DNA from: CAYGZA01 sp964354135
GTDB taxonomy: Bacteria > Planctomycetota > Planctomycetia > Pirellulales > Thermoguttaceae
Assembly: GCA_964354135.1 (NCBI GenBank)
Contig: CAYGZA010000109.1
Coordinates: 1-17,325 of the forward strand
Length of the DNA stretch: 17,325 nucleotides
Reading direction: 5' to 3'
Positions 1 to 6,858 of the stretch are shown piece by piece. Under the pieces are notes generated by a model, which had not been told where the DNA came from, did no database searches, and saw nothing but the letters and a program-made list of their open reading frames with translations. Position 1 is the first letter of the stretch; each line of letters opens with the position of its first letter. Position numbers and translations under genes: made by a program.

Positions 1-224
1 TGCAAGTGATACCGGTTTCTTACGTCTGCCACCATGGACAGGGCTGACGCTTACTCCGTACCATGAGTTCTCGGCGTTTTGAAAGATGAGATGGCGATTT
101 CGGACTGCCGTGGTTGGAGGTTCAGGGGTCGGCGCCGCCAGCGTGGACGCATCAGAAAAGGAACCATTCTCGGGAACGTTTTTCCTTTGCACATCGTCCC
201 TATTGCCAATCGAAATGCGCTTCG
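1..224. other. No recognisable gene at the left edge
   Basis: I read all frames and recognised no protein family in this stretch. An open frame crosses it on the plus strand from position 86, but its translation is arginine- and proline-rich in the way expected of chance reading of GC-rich DNA. The stretch lies just downstream of the stop codon of the STAS-like pseudogene on the minus strand, so it may hold that gene's old 3' flank. No tRNA, convincing terminator hairpin or repeat was seen. Confidence 0.5.
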
Positions 225-566
225 TTAGGTGTCGGCCTGCTCGCCGACGCCCGATAGGTACGGCAGCGCGTCGCCGACCTCGTCGAAGAGCGGGCTTCGC
301 TGATCCAGATTGCCGAAGTCCGATAACGAACGCAAGGCCACGGCTGTCTCGCCGGTCGCGAGGACGCGGACGCGGCCCCGGCCTAGCGCCCGGAGCGCCG
401 TCAGTGGCACCCCACCGATGCAGTCTCAAGAGCCATACTCGAAGTCCCGCAGATCGATCACCAGCCCGGCGGGACGGTGCTCAGCGAGATCCCCCTGGAT
501 TGCCTCCCGCATCCGTTCGCCGTCCGAATCGCCGTCGGAGCCGATGTCGCTTCGACCAGCGAAGGC
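225..566 (-). pseudogene. STAS-like domain protein, degraded by an in-frame stop
   Basis: Reading leftwards from about 566, one frame encodes GRSDIGSDG, then a segment ending LVIDLRDFEY, then a TGA stop at 426-428. The same frame continues with GRVRVLATGETAVALRSL and PLFDEVGDAL to a TAA stop at 225-227. The two halves read as one protein of about 115 residues split by a single nonsense codon, probably a former TGG (Trp). The order of a hydrophobic strand ending in D-L-x-x-F, a strand-helix, then a short final helix resembles STAS/anti-anti-sigma domains, which bind regulatory partners in the cytoplasm; this family call is by pattern only. No start codon with a ribosome site precedes it: an in-frame TGA at 585-587 closes the frame just upstream, and DNA resembling an integrase start abuts it. 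It is therefore probably also truncated at its 5' end. A readthrough product is possible but unlikely. Confidence 0.55.
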
Positions 567-570
567 TAAC

Positions 571-624
571 CCAGCCTGCGAGGATCACCAGCAGAAGTTG
601 CCAAGGATGAAGAATGAAAGCCAT
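571..624 (-). mobile_element. Remnant of the 5' end of an IS integrase/transposase gene
   Basis: An ATG at 624-622 opens the peptide MAFILHPWQLLLVILAGW. From memory, this closely matches the hydrophobic N-terminus common to planctomycete integrase-core (rve, DDE) transposase ORFs, which normally continues with a basic stretch (Asn-Arg-x-Gln-Gln) and several hundred residues more. Here the likeness stops after the Trp codon; the following codons read as arginine-rich noise and the STAS-like pseudogene begins in another frame. The rest of the transposase is absent. I infer the scar of an insertion element deleted or recombined at about position 570. No terminal inverted repeats or target duplication could be identified. 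Confidence 0.45.
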
Positions 625-735
625 GATTCACCACTGCTGAAGTCCAGGGGCAAGAACTCCAGCTTTGGGCGGTGGCCGTGCGTTGCCGATTGGCCGAAAG
701 ATACGTCCGGCACACGCCCACAAGTTCAATGCTGG

Positions 736-764
736 TTGACGCTTGCGGTTTGGCGGAGTATTGT
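736..764 (+). promoter_or_regulatory. Probable sigma-70 type promoter
   Basis: TTGACG at 736-741 and TATTGT at 759-764 are separated by exactly 17 bases. The -35 box matches five of six consensus bases and the -10 box four of six. A transcript would start near 771 and give a leader of about 65 bases before the GTG at 837. This supports the GTG start, because the upstream ATGs at 672 and 729 lie before the predicted transcription start. Confidence 0.45.
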
Positions 765-824
765 GACCCTTCGGGGTTCCCGAATCGAACACGCCATGAC
801 CTTGGTTCTGGTCGTGGAGAACTT

Positions 825-828
825 GAGG
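825..828 (+). promoter_or_regulatory. Ribosome binding site deciding a GTG start
   Basis: GAGG lies eight bases before the GTG at 837-839, which is followed at once by a typical signal peptide. No in-frame ATG nearby has comparable support. Confidence 0.6.
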
Positions 829-836
829 ACGGTGTT

Positions 837-3800
837 GTGAAAACGAACGCACTTCGCTGGATCGTTGTGTTTGCGAGTCTTGCGTTTCCCTGGCTGGCGG
901 CGCGGTGGGCAGGTGCGGCGCCGCAGGAACCCGAGAATCTCGCCTCCAAGGCCAAGGTGTCGGCCAGTGACCAGTACGACCATCGCTTCGCCGCTCAGTT
1001 CGCCGTCGACGGGCAAATCCCGTCGCCGCTCAGCGGGGAAGACTACGAGACGGCTTGGGCGATCCGTGGCGTCCAGTCGAAGTTTCGAGGGTCGTTTACC
1101 CTTCAGTGGGAAAAACCGGTCGACGTGACCGAGATCGTCTACTACGGGCGGACGGCGATGGACCTGGAGGAGTGCTTCAAGGACTACGAGGTCTACCTGG
1201 ACGCCGCCGGGCCCGTCGCCCGCGGCACGTTCCGGATGACCGGCGAACCGCAGCGGATCCCGATTCCCCGGGCCGCGGTCAAGAAGGTCACGCTCAAGTT
1301 CTTGAGCGCCTACACGTCGCGGAACAACCCCGGCGCGGCGGAGATCGCCGTCTATTCGTCGCCCCCTTCCGACCAGGCCCTCCACGGCTTCAAGCGAGAG
1401 AAGCGAACCGCGGCGGAAGATCGCCTGGCGGAAGACCTCGCGGCCGGCAAGTTCGGCTTCCGCGACATCCTTGTCATCCAGCGGCACCACATGGCGCTTA
1501 CCCATGTCTACACGTACCACGTGGAAGGCTTCCGGCCCGGCGGCGGGCTTTGCGTGTATACTCCGGGCCCCGACGGCGGAGAACTCCGGCGACTGGTCGA
1601 CTCCGGGCAAGGCGAGATAATCGATTGCGACCTGTCTTATGATGGCCGCGAGGTCGTCTTCTCATGGAAGCGCGGCGGCGCGGAGATGGTCCAACCGCAT
1701 CTCATGGCTCAGGAGGAAGTGGACCGCGGCAACCCGGACCACAACTACCAAATCTACCGAGTGAATATCGACGGCAGCGGCCTGAAGCAACTGACCCGCG
1801 CGCCCTACAACAACCTCAACGCCTGCTGGCTGCCCGACGGAGGCATCGCCTTCATTTCCGACCGCAAGCCGGCCTATGCTTACTGCTGGGTGACGACCTC
1901 CCCGGTGCTCTACCGCATGGATCGCGATGGCCGCAATCAGAAACGGCTGTCGGCCAACTACCTGATGGATTTCACGCCGTCGGTGCTGGACGACGGGCGG
2001 ATCATCTACACTCGTTGGGAGTATGTGGACCGTCCCGCCGCCCCGATCCAGAGCCTGTGGACGATCAACCCGGACGGCACCGGGCTTTCGGGCTTCTATG
2101 GCAATCGCGTTATAACCCCCGGCACGTTCATGCAGGCGCAGTCGATCCCCGGCACGCAGCACGTGCTGGCCCTGGCCACCAATCACAATGGCGACTGCCG
2201 CGGGGCGATTTGCGTCATCGACCGCACCAAGGGGGCCAACGCCCGCCAGGCCGTGCGCAACGTCACGCCGGAAGTGGACATGTACCGGGTGTCCGGCGTG
2301 TACGGCAACGGCATGGAGGGCCCCTACGAGACGCCGTTCCCGATCGACAACGGCCGCTATCTTGTCTCGCGCCGAGGCGTGCTGCAACTGCGCACCTTCG
2401 ACGGCGACCGGGTCTCGCTCTTGCACCCGACGGGCGGCTTGGGCTTCTACAGCCCGCAGCCGCTCCGTGCCGTGGCAAACCCGACCGTCGTGGCCGGCGC
2501 ACCGCTGGACGAGTCGGTCAAGCTGGCCGAGGACGGCAGCGTGTCGGGCTCGTGGGCGACGGTCGTATTGCAGGACGTCTACCAAGGGCTCACGCCGCAC
2601 GTGAAGCGTGGAGAGGTGCGGCAGATTTGCGTCGTTCAGGAGATCGAGAAGGGCACTTTCACGCCCATCCTTTGGAAGACCGCAAGCGGCTACACCGACA
2701 TTGCCGCGTTCGGTTACCAGTTCCCCCTGGTCTCCTGCGGCGCCACCTACTCTCCCAAGAAGGTGTGGGGGCTGGCCGACGTGGCCGAAGACGGTTCCGC
2801 GTGCTTCAAGGTCCCCACCGAAGTGCCAATCTACTTCATGGCGCTGGACGCCCAGGGGCGGGCCGTGCAGCGGATGCGGACCTTCACACACCTCATGCCC
2901 GGCGAAGTGCAAAGCTGCGTGGGATGCCACGCCGACCGCAACGAGATCTCCCCACGCCCCAAGGGTGTCTCGGCTCGGTCGGGACGTCCGCAGGAGTTGC
3001 GGGCGCCCGAGTGGGGCGTCAAGGGGTTCAGCTACCCGGAGGTCGTCCAGCCGGTGCTGGACAAGCACTGCATCGTCTGCCACAACGCCTTCGAGCGGCC
3101 GGGTGGCGTCGACCTGTCGGGCGACCGCACCGACTTCTTCAACGTCTCGTACGACATCCTGGCAAGGAAGGGGACGTTGGGGGAGTGGTCACCGCACGTC
3201 CACAACTCCCGGCTCGATAGCGGCGAGGAAGGCCGCAGCCCCTACACCAGTTGGATCTCGACGATCAACGGCACCGAGCGGAACATCCTCCAGATCCGAC
3301 CCAGGCAATGGGGCTCGCCCGCCAGTAAACTCGCCGACCTCTTGATGATGGGTCACCCCGACGCCGCGGGCAAGCCGCAGGTCGCCCTTTCGCCCGCCGA
3401 GCGGCGGCGAGTCTTCCTCTGGATCGACCTGAATGTGCCCTACTACGGCACGTCGGCCTCGAACCACCGCGATCGGCTGGGCTCCCGGCAAATGCTCCCG
3501 CCGGAGTTGAAGCCCGTCCTGGACGAAGTGGCCGCGCGGCGGTGCGTGAGCTGTCACCCGTCGGGCATCCCGCGCACCTTCTACACGCGAATACTCGAGC
3601 CGGAAAGAAACAATTTCCTCCTCGCCCCCCTGGCGAAATCGGCCGGGGGCACCGAGGCGTGCGGACGCCCGTTTCTCGCCACCCGCGACGACCCGGACTA
3701 CCGCAAGATCCTCGACACGTTCCGCCCGATCCAGGCGTTGCTGAAGGCGAACCCGAGGCCCGACATGGAAGGTTTCGTGGAGCCGCCGTGCAGGACCCAA

Positions 3801-3866
3801 AAGGACCTGCGCGATAAGGTGACCGACGCCAGTGGCGATGGCCTGAGCGCCGGGATCCGCAAGTAA
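837..3866 (+). CDS. Exported discoidin/PD40-propeller protein with three CxxCH haem sites (HzsA middle-domain-like)
   Basis: The protein has 1009 residues from the GTG at 837, chosen for its ribosome site and the signal peptide that follows (hydrophobic core about residues 9-21, likely cleavage near Ala27-Ala28). Residues about 33-177 look like an F5/8 type C (discoidin) carbohydrate-binding fold. Residues about 205-620 form a WD40-like (PD40) beta-propeller with blade motifs such as DLSYDGREVVFSW and LPDGGIAF. Three CxxCH sites follow: Cys694/Cys697/His698, Cys745/Cys748/His749 and Cys903/Cys906/His907, so it is probably a three-haem c-type cytochrome. This layout matches planctomycete proteins classed with the hydrazine synthase alpha-subunit middle domain, but no HzsB or HzsC partner is present and the neighbours are glycosidases. 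It probably acts outside the cytoplasm, perhaps binding polysaccharide or moving electrons. The reaction is unknown. Its 3' end converges on the next gene, 88 bp apart. Confidence 0.85.
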   Translation: MKTNALRWIVVFASLAFPWLAARWAGAAPQEPENLASKAKVSASDQYDHRFAAQFAVDGQIPSPLSGEDYETAWAIRGVQSKFRGSFTLQWEKPVDVTEIVYYGRTAMDLEECFKDYEVYLDAAGPVARGTFRMTGEPQRIPIPRAAVKKVTLKFLSAYTSRNNPGAAEIAVYSSPPSDQALHGFKREKRTAAEDRLAEDLAAGKFGFRDILVIQRHHMALTHVYTYHVEGFRPGGGLCVYTPGPDGGELRRLVDSGQGEIIDCDLSYDGREVVFSWKRGGAEMVQPHLMAQEEVDRGNPDHNYQIYRVNIDGSGLKQLTRAPYNNLNACWLPDGGIAFISDRKPAYAYCWVTTSPVLYRMDRDGRNQKRLSANYLMDFTPSVLDDGRIIYTRWEYVDRPAAPIQSLWTINPDGTGLSGFYGNRVITPGTFMQAQSIPGTQHVLALATNHNGDCRGAICVIDRTKGANARQAVRNVTPEVDMYRVSGVYGNGMEGPYETPFPIDNGRYLVSRRGVLQLRTFDGDRVSLLHPTGGLGFYSPQPLRAVANPTVVAGAPLDESVKLAEDGSVSGSWATVVLQDVYQGLTPHVKRGEVRQICVVQEIEKGTFTPILWKTASGYTDIAAFGYQFPLVSCGATYSPKKVWGLADVAEDGSACFKVPTEVPIYFMALDAQGRAVQRMRTFTHLMPGEVQSCVGCHADRNEISPRPKGVSARSGRPQELRAPEWGVKGFSYPEVVQPVLDKHCIVCHNAFERPGGVDLSGDRTDFFNVSYDILARKGTLGEWSPHVHNSRLDSGEEGRSPYTSWISTINGTERNILQIRPRQWGSPASKLADLLMMGHPDAAGKPQVALSPAERRRVFLWIDLNVPYYGTSASNHRDRLGSRQMLPPELKPVLDEVAARRCVSCHPSGIPRTFYTRILEPERNNFLLAPLAKSAGGTEACGRPFLATRDDPDYRKILDTFRPIQALLKANPRPDMEGFVEPPCRTQKDLRDKVTDASGDGLSAGIRK

Positions 3867-3954
3867 GCGTCGTTCTCCTTTCCCGCGACGACGATCACGC
3901 GGAAGGTGCGGACGTGCCCTGGATCACGTCTCCCGGGGCGATTCCCGCTGCACG

Positions 3955-6621
3955 CTACTTCGTCGGATCCAAGAACAGGCCGCTGACCACGGCGTTGGGA
4001 CCGCCCTCGTGTTCGATCGCGATGTGAACCCAGCCGCGGATCTCCCAGGTCAGATAGCATCCGCCCCGGAGATTGTCCACCTCGCGCCGGTCCAGAATCG
4101 AGCCATCCTCGCCCCAGACCGTGAACGTCTGTTTGGCTCGCGTACGGTCCCAATCGACGTAGTAGAGGCTGAGCCGGGCTCCTTTCGCGGGGAGTTCCAC
4201 GAGCAACTCGATCTGGCCGGCATAGCGGCAGGCGGCGACGCGACCGGAGTCAGTTCGCGCCAGCGCGCGAGGTTCGTCGGTCTTGGCTGCCCAGGTATAC
4301 GTGTTCGCACCGCTCCAATCGACGCGAACGTCGGCGGGCAGTGAAGTGGCTACGCCGCTCACGTCGTGCCCGACGCTGCCGTACTTGCCTCGCCAATCCC
4401 CTTGGGTCTTTTCGTCCAGGCCGATGAACCGCGTGCTGCTCGCGGGCAGCGCCGCGCTTGCCGGCAGGACCAGGAAATGAACGCGATCCTCCCGGTAAAC
4501 GCTCTTGCCGTCCTTGAGGGATTCCAGCACCAAGTAGAGCGCCCGCTCGCGCAAGATCGCCGTCGGCAGCGGGAACTCAACGTTCCGCGTGACGTGGAAT
4601 CCCGGCTCGACCTCGATCGGCCCGATTCGGCCCTCGCGCAACAGCTCGCCATCGGGCGCGTCCCAGTGGGCTTCCCACTTCAACTCCAGCACCCGTCCGG
4701 ACAACTCCCCGTTGAACACCTCGACCGCCCGCGACACCGCGCCGCCCGGCCGATACCGGGGCGCGCGATACGGCCGGGCGGTTGGGCCGTCGCCCGACCG
4801 GCGCGTCGTCGGGCTGGATCCGAGCTGTGCCCGGTCAACGACCAGATAGGGAGCCAACGCGCGCTGGACGAGCATCACGCCGGGCGAGCCCCAGCCATCC
4901 CCGCCGTCGTTGCGATCGGCATGGTTGTTGGCCTTCCACGGATGACGCTCGTGGCTCATGCCTTCGAGGAAGTTCGGCCAGAAATTGACCCAGCTCCACG
5001 GGGCGAAATGCGCGTAGTCGTTGAGCCGCATTTTCATTGCCATGAGGGGGAACGTGTCCATGCCGTCGGTGGCCCAGGCGCACTCGCCCATGCCGCGGAG
5101 GTGATCGCCCCCCTTGACGATCGGGTCGTAATGCTGCATCCGGTGCGCGTGTCCGCGCTTCATGCCCGGGACAGGGCCCGTGCCGATCCCCGGATTGACC
5201 TCGAACACAAAGGGCCGCGTATTGTCGACCTCCAGGGCGGCATCGATGAGCCCGCGCCAAGGGTTGTCGGGCTTCTCGGGGTTTTCGGGCAATGATTCAT
5301 TGGCCAGCGAATAGCGGGCCACGCAGGGATGGTTGCGGACCGATCGGATCGTCTCCTGCAACTGGGAGGCGAAGTACTCGGCGTGGAACGTGGAAGTGCC
5401 GTTACCCCACGATCCCCCTTCGGGAATCAGCATATAGCCCGCCTCGTCGGCCGTTTCGAGCATGCAGCGTGTCGGCACCGAGGTGGACAACCGCATGGAG
5501 TTGAAGCCGATGCGCTGGTAACGCCGCCATGTCTCGGGGCAGCCCTTAAAGGGCCCGTGCGGTGGCTGGAAGCAGGGGGTCTCGGTCCAGCAATCATACT
5601 CGCCGACCTGCCCGTAGCTGTTGCTGTCGCCGAAGCTGGTGTAGCGCACCCCGTTGACCGTGTAGTAATAGGGCCCCTCGGCGTGCTCCACGAACCCGAA
5701 ACGCTCGCGGCGCTCGTGCAGCGGCTTTCCATGTTCCACCAGGGTCAGATTCAGCCAGTGCAGCGTGGCCCGATAATCCTCGCGGAACGGGATGTTCGGC
5801 CACCAGCAGCTCTCCGGCCCGAGGTTCCACGGGGCGCTCACCGTGACCTTCTGTTTCGAGCCCGCGGCGATCGTGACCGGCCGGTCCGGCAAGGTTGGGT
5901 AGGGCCACGCTTTGCCGCCCCATGCGGCCAGCGAGCTACGCAGCGCGACCGTATGCGGCTCTTTCGCCGTGTTGGCGATCCACACGTCCCAGGCGAGGGT
6001 GTGCTTCGACACCGATGGCCGCACGAAAACGTCGGCAACGTGGATTGCGGGATACACCACCAGCCGCACGTGGCCGGTCAAGCCGTAAGGGAACTTGGTG
6101 TTGCCCGGCCACACCTTGCTCACGCCTGCCGTGAAATCGAACGGCGCCGGCACGCTCGGCGGCGTGCCGTAGTGAAAGCGATGCCAGGCTTTGACGCGCA
6201 GGGTGTGCGTCCGGGCGGGCTGAGCGACGCCGGTGAGGTCTATCTCGAATGGCGTCATCGGCCCGTGGTGCTCACCGACCTTCCGGTCATCGAGCCAGAC
6301 TTCCGCGCCGTAGTTGCAGCCGCCAAACAGCAGCTTCGCGGCATTCCCCTTAGCCTCATCGGGAACTTCGATCTTTCGCCGGTAGACGACGTAGTCCTTG
6401 ACCGCGTCTGCGGCAATCGGCGGCTCCTGCCGATCAGAATTCCAGCCGCCAGCCGTAACCTTGATCGGCCGCTCCGGTCCGCCGTCGGCGCTTAGCGTCC
6501 ACGCGGTGTCCGACGCGAGGTCGATCTCTTGGATCGCATCCGGCGCGAAGCGGTAGTTGGCCCAGGGATGTTCGGTCGCGGCCATCGCAACAGTAATCAA
6601 GGCAACCAGCCATTGCTTCAT
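3955..6621 (-). CDS. Secreted glycoside hydrolase family 2-type enzyme (beta-galactosidase/beta-glucuronidase-like)
   Basis: The protein has 888 residues from the ATG at 6621, picked because a short hydrophobic leader follows (MKQWLVALITVAMAA); the frame stays open upstream to 6885 without likeness. Residues about 70-195 form the GH2 sugar-binding (jelly-roll) domain and about 205-310 the immunoglobulin-like domain. The barrel runs about 315-600. The motif NHPCVARYSLANES (430-443) carries the expected acid/base pair Asn441-Glu442, and GMGECAWATDG (510-520) offers Glu513 as the candidate nucleophile. A further beta-sandwich (about 630-720) and a C-terminal beta-rich module (about 760-888) follow. 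The family hydrolyses beta-linked galactosides, glucuronides or mannosides with retention; the exact substrate cannot be read here. The ribosome site is weak (GGAG only two bases from the ATG). It converges with the haem-propeller gene and diverges from the HEAT/propeller gene. Confidence 0.85.
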   Translation of the reverse strand: MKQWLVALITVAMAATEHPWANYRFAPDAIQEIDLASDTAWTLSADGGPERPIKVTAGGWNSDRQEPPIAADAVKDYVVYRRKIEVPDEAKGNAAKLLFGGCNYGAEVWLDDRKVGEHHGPMTPFEIDLTGVAQPARTHTLRVKAWHRFHYGTPPSVPAPFDFTAGVSKVWPGNTKFPYGLTGHVRLVVYPAIHVADVFVRPSVSKHTLAWDVWIANTAKEPHTVALRSSLAAWGGKAWPYPTLPDRPVTIAAGSKQKVTVSAPWNLGPESCWWPNIPFREDYRATLHWLNLTLVEHGKPLHERRERFGFVEHAEGPYYYTVNGVRYTSFGDSNSYGQVGEYDCWTETPCFQPPHGPFKGCPETWRRYQRIGFNSMRLSTSVPTRCMLETADEAGYMLIPEGGSWGNGTSTFHAEYFASQLQETIRSVRNHPCVARYSLANESLPENPEKPDNPWRGLIDAALEVDNTRPFVFEVNPGIGTGPVPGMKRGHAHRMQHYDPIVKGGDHLRGMGECAWATDGMDTFPLMAMKMRLNDYAHFAPWSWVNFWPNFLEGMSHERHPWKANNHADRNDGGDGWGSPGVMLVQRALAPYLVVDRAQLGSSPTTRRSGDGPTARPYRAPRYRPGGAVSRAVEVFNGELSGRVLELKWEAHWDAPDGELLREGRIGPIEVEPGFHVTRNVEFPLPTAILRERALYLVLESLKDGKSVYREDRVHFLVLPASAALPASSTRFIGLDEKTQGDWRGKYGSVGHDVSGVATSLPADVRVDWSGANTYTWAAKTDEPRALARTDSGRVAACRYAGQIELLVELPAKGARLSLYYVDWDRTRAKQTFTVWGEDGSILDRREVDNLRGGCYLTWEIRGWVHIAIEHEGGPNAVVSGLFLDPTK

Positions 6622-6714
6622 CGCTCCGAAGTATAGTCCCGGCAGTCGCCATACACAATCAGGTCGATCGCAATCGCGCCCGCTCGCAACGGTGACGGAG
6701 CGATCCCCATCCCG

Positions 6715-6743
6715 TTGCAGAAACGCCAACCGATGCACATACT
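6715..6743 (+). promoter_or_regulatory. Weak candidate promoter for the HEAT/propeller gene
   Basis: TTGCAG at 6715-6720 and CATACT at 6738-6743 are separated by 17 bases in the 237-bp gap between divergent genes. Each box matches consensus only partly (three and four of six). It is the best pair seen in that gap for the plus strand. Confidence 0.25.
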
Positions 6744-6845
6744 GTACGAGGTACGCGAGTGTGGCCTCGCGGGCGGGACGTGCTCGGCCGATCAAGGTTG
6801 CCGCGGTCGGTCGCCCCTGCGTGCGAAAACCATGTTCTTTCTGAC

Positions 6846-6850
6846 GGGAG
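6846..6850 (+). promoter_or_regulatory. Ribosome binding site for the HEAT/propeller gene
   Basis: GGGAG lies eight bases before the ATG at 6859. It favours this start over the in-frame ATGs at 6715, 6733 and 6832, which lack such a site. Confidence 0.6.
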
Positions 6851-6858
6851 ATCGTCCG

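Larger units (their letters stand above)
625..836. other. Leader and upstream region of the haem-propeller gene
   Basis: No protein is recognised here. The frame of the downstream gene stays open back to an ATG at 672, but that extension has no family likeness and would place residues before a clear signal peptide. The region holds a probable promoter (736-764) and the ribosome site (825-828) of the downstream gene. The part nearest 625 may be the left flank of the lost insertion element. Confidence 0.5.

Noticed and set aside
672..836. Extension of the haem-propeller gene to upstream in-frame ATGs at 672 or 729
   Set aside because: The added residues show no family likeness, would precede a clear signal peptide, and lie before or within the predicted promoter; the GTG at 837 has a good ribosome site.
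1662..3083. Long minus-strand open frame (473 codons) inside the haem-propeller gene
   Set aside because: It is the antisense of a well-supported gene, with repetitive Arg/Val/His-rich translation typical of GC-rich shadow frames.
3867..3954. Terminator between the two convergent genes
   Set aside because: Only a six-base stem (CGTCGT at 3868-3873 with ACGACG at 3888-3893) with a 14-base loop and no U-tract was found; it is too weak to call.
5329..6495. Plus-strand open frame of 388 codons opposite the GH2-type gene
   Set aside because: Antisense shadow of conserved GH2 sequence; no family likeness or ribosome site.
6630..6658. Minus-strand promoter TTGTGT, 17 bases, TATACT before the GH2-type gene
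   Set aside because: The -10 box is good, but it ends only eight bases before the ATG, which would remove the ribosome site from the transcript. A leaderless transcript is possible but I did not count it as supported.
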